From positions 52,295,732-52,359,731 of the forward strand of contig NC_077248.1 in assembly GCF_947179165.1 (NCBI RefSeq): a DNA stretch of 64,000 nucleotides. The letters run 5' to 3'. Position numbers and translations under genes: made by a program. The stretch comes from Solanum dulcamara. Its lineage: Eukaryota > Streptophyta > Magnoliopsida > Solanales > Solanaceae. Shown piece by piece: positions 36,536 through 46,850 of this stretch (positions within the stretch are counted from its first letter, which is position 1; the number at the start of each line of letters is the position of its first letter). The notes below the pieces were generated by a model, which ran no database searches, had not been told where the DNA came from, and saw nothing but the letters and a program-made list of their open reading frames with translations.

Positions 36536-38756
36536 CATGCCCGTCATGAGTTATATTTGAGTGAGATAAGGTAAATGAAGTAAATAATCAAGATCAAAGA
36601 TACAGAAGCAACATCTCAATAAAAGCATAAGTTTTGAAATGAGAAAGCGACAACATAGACTCTTGCTATCTAACATGCCTCTACTACTAGAAGGGGGCGT
36701 AAGATCATCTCCTATCTCACCCAATATAAAAGGTAAAATAAATTCATATACTCATAATCAAGTAAAATGTATCATCCTTAAAACATGAGGACTCACCGAC
36801 AATACAACGGTAATGAACTTTAGCCATAAGCGGGAGGAAGATGAATGTGATCTTTGAATCCTACATTATGATATAATGTAGGCAAAAAGTATGCGTTAGT
36901 ACATAGAATGCACTAAGCATGTGGGAAGATGCATGAATAATAAACATATGACATAATCAATATGAATCATGGGATGCAAGACCAATATCTTTTGAAACAT
37001 GAATAAAGTGATGAAAACATTAAAGCATTTATCTCATTGGTCAATGCATCCAAATCTCATAATCATCATAAGAACTCATAACCTATTTTAACTGGTATGG
37101 GATAGGACTTTTAACCAACATATAAGACCATGCGAGCTATTAGATGGAATTCTATGACTTCCATATCGAGGCGGGGGAGGCTACGTTGCCAGAACATACT
37201 CCATTAAGTAACTCTTTTAACTTTGCTATGTGGATCCACTAATTTTGCGGTATTGGCATCTTTGAAATTAGCGAGCAACGTAGTTTGGGACTAAAGGTTG
37301 CTACTAGGATTTTCTTGGGTAGATACAATAGTATACTGGGCCTAACCCCACCTTAGAGTCCTCTCGGTGCTTAGTCCTTTTCCCAACGGAACTTTCATAA
37401 AAACATAGTCAATAACATCATAAGGAAAGATAATAATAGTAGCAATCCATCTTTATGTAGATAACATAAGAGGAACTCATCTATCATCATCGTAGTAAAA
37501 TCATAAGAATACCTCATCTATCATGTGATTCATATAATGTGAGTGTAGACCTTCCATCATTATGAATTCTTATTCATAAAATATTTTTAGCGTCATAGGT
37601 CATCCTATCATTAACTTGCTTGAAACATCATAGTATCATTATTAAAAAAAATTCATAAATCATTCATAAACCTTGAAGATCATTCAATAAAACTTTCATT
37701 GAATATAACTTGAAAATCATGATCATGACTCATAAATCATAATTGAAACTAGCATATATCATGAATAATTAAAATTCATCTTAAAATAATACAATATGAC
37801 GTGAATTATACATAAGAAGGCTAATAGTATTGAAATATATCATAACTAAGGAGACCTAATTCAAATCATGAAATTAGGTCTTTTTGTTTGAAGAAATCAT
37901 AAAGAAATTATAGAGAAAACTTGGGATTCCATGGGTGAAAGGTATCCATGGATGAATTCCTACATACCTTGACCTTTAGGAGCCCTAGACTGAAGTGAAT
38001 TGAAGCTTGACCTTGAAGAAATCCTTTGAACTTGCTTGGAGAAGAAAAAGACTCTTGAGAGGAACTTTAGGAGAGAAGATTTTGTGATTAAGGAATTATG
38101 GGGAGCATCAGAGGGTTAAGGGTACTTAGGTTAGTTAATAGGTAATAATCTAGTCCTAAAACCCATCCCTATTCATTAATAAAACATAGGGAAAGACTAA
38201 AATACCCTTCATTAAAAACTAGGACTAGGCACCTGAAGGGGACCTTACCACGGCCCGTGAAGGCCAATATGAGTCGTGGTACGCTTCATGGTGAGGAACT
38301 TGAACTTTCTGAAAAATAAGTCTCAAAAGGAGTGCCCACCAAGAGACATACCTTGGTCCGTTATGGGCACTACGATCTGTGCTGGTCGACCATGGTGAAA
38401 GACTTGAGCTTTAGAAAATTTGAGGTTTGCAAGACTTTCTCCATGAAGACCTTCACGATTCATGGAGGGAAATACAACTTGTGAAAAGAGGGCGTGGTGC
38501 AGGGCCTGACAGAGGCCTGTATGTGATGTCACCATAGAGGCCCACCATCGCTCGTGGTGTACACCATGACTTCGTGGTCACCACTTCAGAAACCCAATTG
38601 ATAGGGCATGGACCACGGTAGCCCATCACAGCCCATGGTCCTCTTCATATCCCGTTAAGGTCCTTGTGAAGGCCATCTAGTGCCAAAAAGTTATGTTTTC
38701 GAGAAATTCTATGTTTGAACCTCATTTACCAGCTTCCCAACTTTTAGGGTCTTACA
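36536..38756 (-). mobile_element. Family-A LTR, inverted, truncated at its 3' side
   Basis: On the minus strand it starts TGTAAGACCCTAAAAGTTGG at 38756 and follows the order of the LTR at 7830: palindrome array, TCAAGGTATGTAGGAATTC, CACCGAGAGGACTCTAAGG (about 37350), GATGTGGGAGTCATAG-like box, GTGAGTCCTCATGTTTTAAGG, GAGGCATGTTAGATAGC. It ends near 36536 without the GTGACA end. It sits inside the gag region of the Ty3 element that continues at 38757. Confidence 0.65.
38240..38665 (-). repeat. Family-A palindromic word array (inverted LTR copy)
   Basis: GC-richer block with CCACGGCCCGTGAAGG, GAGTCGTGGTACG, CTCGTGGTG, ACCACGGTAGCCCATCAC, AGCCCATGGTCC. It lies about 100-510 bases from the LTR start, the same position as in the copy at 7955-8290. 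Confidence 0.55.
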
Positions 38757-39740
38757 AATTCTCAAGAGTCATCTTCTTCTATCAGAATTAGAGACTTTCT
38801 AAGAATGAATCTATCAGTCTTCACTGGGTCTAGAGTTGAAGAGGATCTACAATACTTCATTAATGAGATATGGAAGATTTTGAAAGTTATGCATGTGACA
38901 TAAATTGATGGAGTTGAGATTATTTCTTGTCAGCTAAAGGATGTTGTAAATGTCTAGTATAATTAATTAGAGGAGAGACATAGGTAAGGCTGCGTATAAC
39001 AGACCCTTATGGTCGGGCCCTTCCCCGGACCCTGCGCATAGCGGGAGCTTAAGTGCACCGGGCTGCCTTTTTTACATAGTGAGGATATTGAGCTTGTAGT
39101 CTGGGTTGAGGTACATTCTTAGACCACTTATTTCCATAAGAGCTGGGGAAGCAAAGATTGAGGAGTTCATGAATTTGAAGCAAGAAGGGTTGGCTGTGAA
39201 GGAGTATAACCTCAAGTTCTTCCAACTGTCCAGGTATGCTCCCAAAATGGTTCCAGATGTGAAAGAGAAGATGAGCAAGTTTGTCCTTGGCCTGAGTAGG
39301 CATGTAAAGAAGGAGTGTCAGGCGGCCTTATTGATTTCGGATATAGAAACCTCCAAACTTATGGTGTATGCTCAACATGTTGAATATATCAAAAGGAAGG
39401 ATATGGAGGAGCACCAGAGTAAAAGGGCCAAGTCCGCCGGTAATGAGTCTAACCACCAAAAGAGTGGTAATGAAAACAGTTCCTTCTTTCAGAACAGGTC
39501 TTCTGGCTATGCACTATCATTTGCCAGTGCACCTATAGTGAACTATATGAATGACCAAAGATCTCAAGGTAATCAAAATTTCAAAGCCCAAGGTTCAAAA
39601 ACTTAAAGGAGTATGGTCCAAAGTTTTACGTGCAAGCTGCCTTATGGTAAGTGTGGTATACTTCATCTAGGAGAGTGTCATGATGGCACTAATAGTTGCT
39701 ATAAGTTTAGCCAAATAAGTCACTTTATGAGATATTGACC
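38757..39740 (+). pseudogene. Ty3 gag remnant
   Basis: The frame opens at 38757 with RIRDFLRMNLSVFTGSRVEED, followed by YFINEIWKILKVMHV and QLKDV, with stops at several points, then a SINE-like insert at 38984-39073. After it the frame continues SEDIELVVWVEV; 39106-39606 is open (AGEAKIEEFMNLKQEGLAVKEY, FFQLSRYAPKMV, KFVLGLSRHVKKEC), the standard retrotransposon gag core. The zinc knuckle region near 39640-39740 (CGILHLGECHDGTNSCYKF) has lost Cys residues. Confidence 0.85.
38984..39073 (+). mobile_element. SINE-like 3' fragment with 6-bp TSD
   Basis: About 90 bp beginning GTAAGGCTGCGTATAACAG, through CCTTCCCCGGACCCTGCGC and GGAGCTTAAGTGCACCGGG to GCTGCCTTTTTT. ACATAG stands on both sides (38978-38983 and 39074-39079). 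Removing insert and one ACATAG restores the gag frame. The wording matches what I recall as the 3' part of Solanaceae SINEs; it could also be the 3' end of a LINE that shares that tail. The 5' half is missing. Confidence 0.75.
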
Positions 39741-40200
39741 GCTAGACATGCAGGGTAATGGGGGCAGTAGAGCCCAATCTTCTTCAAAAGCACCATCAGG
39801 TAGAGGTAACCAGAGAGGTTCCAATTAAGGGGTAGGCAAAGGTTCAAACCCTCTATATTCTATAGCAAGTCTCCAAGACCAAGAGAACTCACTAGATGTT
39901 ATGATTGGTATGCTTCGAGTCTTTTCTTATGATGTATATGAATTATTTAATCTAGGTGCCACTTTGTATTTTGTGACTCCTTATGTAGCTGTTAAGTTTG
40001 GGATCCTTCCCAAACTACTCATAGAGCCTTTCAGTATTTCTACTCCTGTTGGTGAGTCTACCCTCGAAAAAAGAGTTTATCGAAATTGTACAGTCTCTAT
40101 CTATCATAGAGACACTTCAGCAGACGTAGTTGAGTTAGACATAGTAGACTTTGATGTGATTCTTGACATGGATTGGCTTTATACCTGTTGTGCCTAAGTT
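39741..40200 (+). pseudogene. Ty3 protease remnant, active-site Asp lost
   Basis: The reading at 39901-40197 shows MIGMLRVFSYDVYELFNLGATLYFVTP then VVELDIVDFDVILDMDWL, the plant Ty3 protease pattern. The catalytic triplet, normally D-x-G-A, is N-L-G-A here, so the protease would be inactive even if expressed. Confidence 0.82.
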
Positions 40201-40379
40201 GATTGTAGAACTCGAGTTGTCAAATTTTAGTTTTCCAATGAACCTGTCATAGAGTGTAAGGGTAGTCCAGCAATGACTAAGGGTCAATTCATTTCATACC
40301 TTAAGTCCAAAACATTAGAGTCAAAGGGGTGTCTCTACCATATTGTTTGAGTTAAAGATGATAGTGTGGAGATATCATC

Positions 40380-41345
40380 CCTTCAGTCAGTTCTAATTGT
40401 AAGTGAGTAACCTGAAGTCTTTCCTGAGGATTTGCCTGGAGTTCCTCCAGATAGGGAGATAGACTTCAAAATAGATGTTTCTCCTGATACTCAGCCTATC
40501 TCTATTCCGTCATATAGAATGGCTCCCACTAAGTTAAAAGAGTTAAAGGGGAGTCGAGAGACCTTCTAGATAAGGGATTCATTCAGCTGAGTGTCTCATC
40601 TTAGGGCGCTCTTGTCATATTCATGTGAAAGAAAGATGGTTCTCTGAGAATGTGCATTGACTACCATCAGTTGCCATAACGAATAAGTATCCCCTTACGA
40701 GAATTAATGACTTGTTCGACCAACTTGAAAGTGCCACTTGTTTCTCTAAGATAGACCTCACATCAGGCTATCATTAGTTGAAAGTGACAGAAAATATCAT
40801 TTCAAAGATAGCTTTCAGAGCTAGATATGGTCACTATGAGTTTCTAATTATGTCCTTTTCTTTGAGTAATTCTCCTACAACATTTATAGACCTCATGAAA
40901 AAAAATATTCAAGCAGTATCTAGACATGCTTCTGATCGTGTTTATCGACGACATCCTGATCTATTCAAGAAATGAGGAGGAGCATGCTAACCATCTCAGA
41001 ATTGTTCTCTAAATTCTTAAGAAACAAGATTTGTATGCTAAGTATTCAAAGTGTGAGTTCAATATTACATTTGTGGAATTCCAAAGTTACATTTTTTCTG
41101 GTGACGATATCCGAGTAGATTCACAGAAAATTGAGGCAGTAAAGAACTAGCCCATACCTATATCCCTGACTAATGTAAGAAGTTTCTTGCGTTTGGTTGG
41201 ATATTATAGAAGATTTGTATATTGATTCTTATCCATATTATCTCCGTTGACTAAGTTAACTCAAAAGAAGACTAAGTTTCAATCGTCAGATGTTTGTGAG
41301 AAAAGTTTTCAAAAATTGAAAATGAGATTGACTACTACTCAGATT
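40380..41345 (+). pseudogene. Ty3 reverse transcriptase remnant
   Basis: Starts [20 protein letters not shown] and [13 protein letters not shown], then a frame change, [33 protein letters not shown] (first catalytic Asp intact), YGHYEFLIMSFSLSNSPTTF, and in another frame [20 protein letters not shown] with the YIDD-type box intact. The connection (LYAKYSKCEFNITFVEF, LRLVGYYRRFV) follows. At least three frame changes and several stops are visible. Confidence 0.85.
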
Positions 41346-41979
41346 TTTGTCCCTCCTCGATGGAATATATAGTTTTATAATTTATTGTGATGCATCCAGA
41401 GTTGGAATGGGTTGTATTTTGATATACAGAGGTAAGGTGATAGCGTATGCCACTCGACAACTTAATATTCATAAGAGGAATTATCGGACTCATGATCTAG
41501 AGTTGGCAGCAATAGTATTTTCTCTCAAGATTTGGTGTCATTATCTTTATGGAATGCATGTGGATTTGTTCACATACCACAAGAGCTTGCAGTATGTGTT
41601 TAGTCAGAAAGAGTTAAACCTGAGGCAGAGGAGATGGCTTGAGTTGCTCAAGGATTATGACATGAGTATTTTCTACTATCCACGTAAAGCTAATATTGTT
41701 GCTGATTCTCTTAATAGGCTGTCCATAGAGAGTACTACTCATGTTGAGGAGGAGAGGAAAGAGTTGGCTAAGGAAGTGCATAGAATTGCATGTTTGGGAG
41801 TTCGTCTTGTGGACTTTAATGAGGGAAGTGTTATTGTTTATAATAGGATTGAGTCTTTACTAGTTGTGGAAGTGAAGAAAAATCAAGTCCAAGAACCTAT
41901 TCTACTTCAGTTGAAGGGGGATTTCCATAAACTGAAAGTAATGGCTTTTACCAAAGGGGGAGATGGTGTATTGAGGTAT
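41346..41979 (+). pseudogene. Ty3 RNase H and linker, still open
   Basis: A 253-codon open stretch (41347-42108) begins here. FIIYCDASRVGMGCILI (catalytic Asp), VIAYATRQLNIHKRNYRTHDLEL (Glu), LKIWCHYLYGMHVDLFT and RWLELLKDYDMSIFYYPRKA are the plant Ty3 RNase H with its usual tail, followed by NIVADSLNRLS. This is the best-kept part of the element. Confidence 0.88.
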
Positions 41980-42421
41980 CAAGGAAAAATGTATGTTCCG
42001 AGTGTTGATGGTCTTCGAGATAGAATAATGGTAGAGGCTCACAAATCCAGATATTTGATTCATCTAGGTTCAACCAAAATGTATCATGACTTGAGAGAAG
42101 TCTATTGAATGAATGACATGAAGAAGGATATTGCAGATTTTGCTTCCAAGTGCCCGAATTGTCAACAAGTCAAAGTTGAAAAATCAAAGGCCTTGTGGTG
42201 TAGCTCAGAATATAGAGTTGCCAGAGTGGAAGTGGGAGATGATCAGTATGGATTTCATTACAGGTTTACCGCGATCCCGCAGACAACATGATTCAATTTG
42301 AGTGATTGTGGATAAGATGACCAAATCAGCCCACTTCTTGCCCTTTAAGACTATATATTCAGTAGAGGATTATTCTAGATTATATATTCGAGAGATAGTC
42401 CGACTTCATGGAGTTTCTTTG
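41980..42421 (+). pseudogene. Ty3 integrase N-terminal part, cut by LTR F
   Basis: The HHCC zinc-binding half is visible: IMVEAHKSRYLIHLGSTKMYHDLREVY then, after a stop, MKKDIADFASKCPNCQQVK (two His, two Cys). The start of the catalytic core follows across frames: MISMDFITGLP-like wording and IVDKMTKSAHFLPFKT, SRLYIREIVRLHGVSL. At 42421 the coding ends abruptly at the LTR terminus TGTCATGACCC, where relatives continue towards the second catalytic Asp. Confidence 0.85.
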
Positions 42422-43572
42422 TGTCATGACCCAAATCGAGCCGTGAGTGAACCCATACTAACCCTCAAGTGGGAGAATAAACACCACACCCCAAACTAGC
42501 ATCCTACCACAAAAGTAAGCATAAAAAGATGTGGCAATATTTTTTATATTAATTTTCAGCTGAATGCCAATAAAATTAAGAATTTAATTCAACACAAGCA
42601 TAATAGTCATAACAAACATGCGGAAGTGAACCCTCTAGAACCTGAAAGTCATTGTACCAAAACTCTTCTAAAAAGCAAGTCTAAGAGTATGGGGATGCAA
42701 CCCCAAAACAACAATATAAAAATAACGTCTGAAAGGTCCAAGTCTGAAAAGAGTGGATTGACATCCTAGAAGAACCCATGGCAGCGTAAAAGAATTAGCT
42801 CACCATTGAATTCTGATGCAGTCACTGATCTCCTAACTGAGGTCTGTCAGCAGCCGCATGAAGATGCCCTGTACTCAATAAGGAAAGAACAAGTGTAATA
42901 TCAATATATATAATCAATGGTATACTGGTAGAAACATGCGGCCAACCTAGTCAATAAAACATATGCAAGCAACTATAAAGTAGTAAAAAAAGGCAACTAT
43001 AAAGTAGTAAAAAAAGGCATGCTTCAGTTCACAATGTCATTCTCAACAATAGACAACAATAGTCCTCTCATTGGGACCCATACCCCAAAACTAGTTGTGT
43101 CAGAACGTGGCACTCGATCCCTATATATATGTATATGTGTCAAAATGTGACTCCCGTACCCTATATGTATAAATGTCGAAATGTGACCCCTGATCACTAG
43201 GTATATATTTATATCAACCACAACCACAATCACATTCACAAAACCACAATGAATGTTTCACATGCTTGCATAGTCAAGTAACAGGTTCATTTCGTACAAT
43301 TGATCTCAGAAGTTGTTTCATTAAATTTGTTACATCTTTCCTAATCTCACACATGCAGACAAAACTATCAAATACAATAACAAGCACATATAATATAGAC
43401 AGGAATGTAAAAGCCATCACCTACCTCGAAACCAAGCCTTGAAAACTATAAACAGGTGAACCTTTCCCTTTTTGAAATCTTTTGGTTTGTTCTTGGTATA
43501 AAAACTACACAAGAATTACACAAATCAATGAACTATTGGCCTACAACATTTGGGTTAGATAAAAAACCTAAC
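42422..43572 (-). mobile_element. LTR F, 3' portion (minus strand), left of the hAT insertion
   Basis: TGTCATGACCCAAATCGAG at 42422 is, on the minus strand, the end GGGTCATGACA of a Ty3-type LTR. It carries a perfect 24-bp tandem duplication (GCAACTATAAAGTAGTAAAA...) at 42969-43016 and three diverged tandem copies of a GTGTCAGAACGTGGCACTCG-like unit at about 43097-43200. It is interrupted at 43572 by the hAT and resumes at 51616. Confidence 0.65.
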
Positions 43573-43839
43573 TAGGGGTGCTCATGATTTGGTTTGGATC
43601 GGTTTTTATTTAAAAAATAACCAAACTAATTGAGTCGGTTATTCAAATTATCAAACCAAACCAAACCAAACTATATTGGTTTTTACTATTCGGTTTTTGT
43701 CGGTTTTTATCATTTTTTTTGTTTTTGTCGATTTTTAAAACACCTTATAGTCATTAGTCACTATTTGAATTTAAACTTATTTGAAATAGTATTGCCAAGC
43801 TTAGGATTATGAAGCTGCCCAAAAAATTTACCAAAGTTT

Positions 43840-44450
43840 ATGAGTCTCTACTTCATATTTAACAGACCAAAAATTTACTGGGAAGCTGTTATGTCTCCCT
43901 TAAAATCCCCTTTCAAAATGTTTGCCCAGTTTCCTTCGCCGCATTTTTGGACTGCAGCAATAAGTTCCATGTCTTCTGCTTCTGACCATGGTTTACGCTT
44001 TCGTCGAGGAGGCAAGTTGGTAAAACCTTGTCCATAAGTATCCAATCCCTCAGCAGCCACCACAGTTGACAATGACTGTCTTTGCACTGCAACTGGGACT
44101 ATAATATTTGTCCCATGCATAGAAGTATCTTGGAATGAATTATCCATAGCATTTCTAGATGTTTGGCCATTTGGTATATTTATAATCAATGGAGCCTCAA
44201 TGGTTGAACCATTTAACATATTAGCATCATTTGGAATCCCAGAAGCAATTAGCATCTTCACTCCTGCTGCAGCTTCTGTTGAAGTTTCACTACTTACAGC
44301 AGGGAAAGCTTCCAACTCATATTCTAAATCACTTTCATCATCCAAAAATTGAGCCTCGTCATCTAATTTATCAACCAAGCCATGTCGATAAGCCAAATGC
44401 CTCCATAACATTTGATACATATGAATAAACAGAAAATAAAACATGGCTCA
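43840..44450 (-). pseudogene. Captured fragment of a host MYB/SANT (TRF-like) gene
   Basis: A 189-codon minus-strand reading that is not a transposase. It starts around MYQMLWRHLAYRHGLVDKL, continues with an acidic stretch (LDDESDLEYELEAFPAVSS) and a Ser/Asn-rich spacer, and ends with a SANT/MYB repeat start (RKPWSEAEDMELIAAVQKC, GEGNWANILKGDFKGD, TASQ). It then stops at what looks like a splice donor (CCCA|GTAAATT). From memory this is like the plant TRF-like or homeodomain-like MYB proteins whose MYB repeat continues in a further exon. The fragment lies inside the hAT ends and after the transposase stop, so capture at DNA level, intron edge included, is the simplest reading. Not expected to make a full protein. 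Confidence 0.7.
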
Positions 44451-44665
44451 ACACATGAATCAACTTTAAATAGAGGACTCAATGTAAATAAAAAATAGTA
44501 ATGTCATTTTTATCATCCAACTTTAAAAAGAGTTGTATTACAATAACAAAATCATAATAGGGTCCTGTAAAATACTCTTTCACATAGCAAATTAAAACAA
44601 AATTCATCCGGAACTTCAAGCAACAAGAATATAGTAGAAGTTTCTTCCATCATTTGAGCTAATCA

Positions 44666-45156
44666 ATGCTCAAAACATCATCGGGATATTCTGAAAGAAA
44701 AGAATTGATTTATTAACATTAAATAAATTCAGAAACTTAAACATATTCACAAAGAGTTAAAGGTACAAAATTACCTTTTTTAACTATTTCAAGTTTTTGA
44801 ATTTCCTCTGGAATATCTTCAATGTTGTATTCTTTGGGAGTTGAACTGAGCCATTGTTGAGTGCAAATTAAAGCTTTTACAATTTTTGGGGACAAAGAAC
44901 TTCGATATGAATCAAGAATTCATCCTCCGGTGCTAAAAGCCGATTCGGAAGCAACAGTAGAAATAGGAATTACAAGAATATCTCTCGCAATCCTAGAAAC
45001 AATTGGATACCTTTTGCTTGCATCTTTCCACCAAGCCATGATATTCAAATCTTTGGTTAAATCCATATCATCTATCAAGTACCTCTCAAGATCATTCTTA
45101 TTTCCAACATTATCTTCTTCTTGCAAATATTTTTCTTATTGTGATTAACATATCTC
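44666..45156 (-). pseudogene. hAT transposase C-terminal part (dimerisation domain)
   Basis: Minus strand from the LINE insertion point: YLQEEDNVGNKNDLERYLID, then DLNIMAWWKDASKRYPIVS and VIPISTVASESAFSTGG, the hAT C-terminal dimerisation signature. It continues in another frame with CTQQWLSSTPKEYNIEDI and, after a possible intron at about 44695-44778, EYPDDVLSID ending near 44670. One in-frame TAA stands where a CAA is likely. It joins, across the LINE, the coding at 49061. Confidence 0.85.
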
Positions 45157-45158
45157 TT

Positions 45159-45200
45159 CCTTCTCTCTCTCTCTCTCTCTCTCTTCTCTCCTCTCTCTTC
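45159..45200. repeat. (CT)n tract at the LINE 5' end
   Basis: CCTTCTCTCTCTCTCTCTCT followed by CTTCTCTCCTCTCTCTTC, directly next to the left TSD. Confidence 0.9.
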
Positions 45201-45710
45201 AATTTCTCTATACTTGCTGCCAAAACCAACAACACCATGAGGTGCGGAACACTCAGGTGAGCAAACCCTAGTTAGCTCCTCTAAGATCTGATCATCCACG
45301 CGCTGCCACGCGCCACTAGAAGCCTCAGATCTGCGATGCCACGCGCTGCACGTGCCGGCGCGTGTGGCAGTTTCCGGTCAGTTTTTGACTATGTTTTTTC
45401 TCCCAGTGTGGTCGCCTCTGCATTCCGAGGCTGACCATATATTTGTATCCAGTTTTCCGGCGATTGAACAGTGCTCCGGTGGTGAACAGTGTCTTTCCGG
45501 CAGTGAACAGTATTTCAATAGTGAATAGGTTTTACTAACTTGGAGTTGGTACCTCCAATAGCCCATTTCCGATATTTTAGCCTATAAATATTGATTGCAT
45601 TGCCTAATTAAGTACCTATCTCACTGTTATTAAACAATTGCTAACTTGTGCTATACTATTGATCGGTCGTTTATCTGAGAGTTTCCTTTCAGTAGCGTAT
45701 CTCTGCTTTT
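45201..45710 (+). promoter_or_regulatory. RTE LINE 5' leader
   Basis: GC-richer than the surroundings, no ORF. It has GCCACGCG repeats at 45305-45360 and three near-tandem copies of TCCGGNNNTGAACAGT at about 45452-45515 (TCCGGCGATTGAACAGT, TCCGGTGGTGAACAGT, TCCGGCAGTGAACAGT). Position suggests the element's promoter; no start site can be seen. Confidence 0.45.
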
Positions 45711-46850
45711 TTGGCTTTAGTGAGTGATGGTCTACTAGGGTCATGTTCTCGGTTGGGATTGAGGGCTAGGGCTGGGAAGGCTAAGGGGGTTGAGGGAGCT
45801 TCTAGATTGAGAGTAGGGTCTTGGAATATTGGGACTTTATCGGGAAAGTCCATAGAGTTAGTTAAGATCCTTAAGAAGAGGAAGATTAATATAGCTTGCG
45901 TCCAAGAGACTAAATTGGTAGGACCTAAAGCTAAAGAGGTGGACGGGTACAAACTTTGGTTTTCGGGCAAGTCGAGGTATAAGAATGGAGTAGGGATCTT
46001 AGTAGATAGCGAGCTTAGAGATCAGGTGGTAGAGGTTAGAAAGACCAATAATAGGATGATGATGATTAAGTTAGTCGCTGGAGGGCTCACCTTGAACATT
46101 ATTAGTGCCTATGCGCCGCAAGTGGGGTTGGACGAGGAGACAAAAAGGTGCTTTTGGGAGGACTTGGACGAAGTGGTGGTCAGTATACCTCCTACTGAGA
46201 AGCTATTCATAGGAGGAGATTTCAATGGGCACATTGGGTCTGTTTCGACGGGCAATGACGAGGTGCATGAAGGATTTGACTTCGGGTGCAGGAATAGTGG
46301 AGGAGCCTCACTCCTGGATTTCGCAAAAGCTTTTGGTTTAAGGGTGGCCAACTCAAGTTTCCTAAAGAAGGAGGAGTACTTGGTAACCTTTCGTAGCTCG
46401 AGGGCGGCGATGCAAATAGACTTCTGGCTCCTTAGAAAAGATGATAAAAGCCTCTGTAAGGACTGCAAGGTCATACCAAGTGAGAATCTTATGATCCAAC
46501 ATAAACTATTGGTCATGGACTTGGAGATAATAAGGAAGAAGAAGAAAAGGGTAGTGGATGACCGATCGAGGATTAGGTGGGGTCGTTTGACTCTATCTAG
46601 TGCCCTAGAGATGGGGGAGAATCTGATAGCTATGGGGGCATGGGATAGTAGAGGGGATGCGAGCAGTATTTGGGATAGGACGGCCAGCTGCATTAGGGAA
46701 ACAACTAAAGAGGTGTTGGGGGTCTCACGAGGCCGCCATGGTGGGCACCGAGGGGATTGGTGGTGGAATGGAGAAGTCCAGGGAAAGATAAAAGCAAAGA
46801 AGCAGGCATATGTAAAGTTGGTAGATAGAAAGGATGATGAAGAGAAGTGA
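45711..46850 (+). pseudogene. RTE LINE endonuclease domain, open for 379 codons
   Basis: The ORF starts ATGGCTTTAG... hmm-like context aside, the first ATG in frame is MALVSDGLLG. An apurinic-type endonuclease follows: RVGSWNIGTLSGKS, INIACVQETKLVG (catalytic Glu), IISAYAPQVGLDEETK, EKLFIGGDFNGHIG (D-x-N), RSSRAAMQIDFWLLRK and NLMIQHKLLVMDL (the place of the S-D-H motif, here changed). It nicks target DNA for primed reverse transcription. A TGA at 46848-46850 ends it where the frame would normally go on into RT. The last catalytic motif differs from consensus, so activity is doubtful. Confidence 0.88.

Larger units (their letters stand above)
38757..42421 (+). mobile_element. Internal region of a Ty3 element, plus strand, decayed
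   Basis: Gag, protease, RT, RNase H and the start of integrase follow in order on the plus strand, all broken by stops and frameshifts. The left side is cut by the inverted family-A LTR and the right side by LTR F at 42422 within integrase. The gag start and the rest of integrase are missing from the window. Gag wording (FTGSRVEED) resembles plant chromoviruses, but the chromodomain is not present to check. Confidence 0.88.

Noticed and set aside
46109..46693. Minus-strand ORF of 194 codons
   Set aside because: Antisense shadow of the RTE LINE endonuclease.
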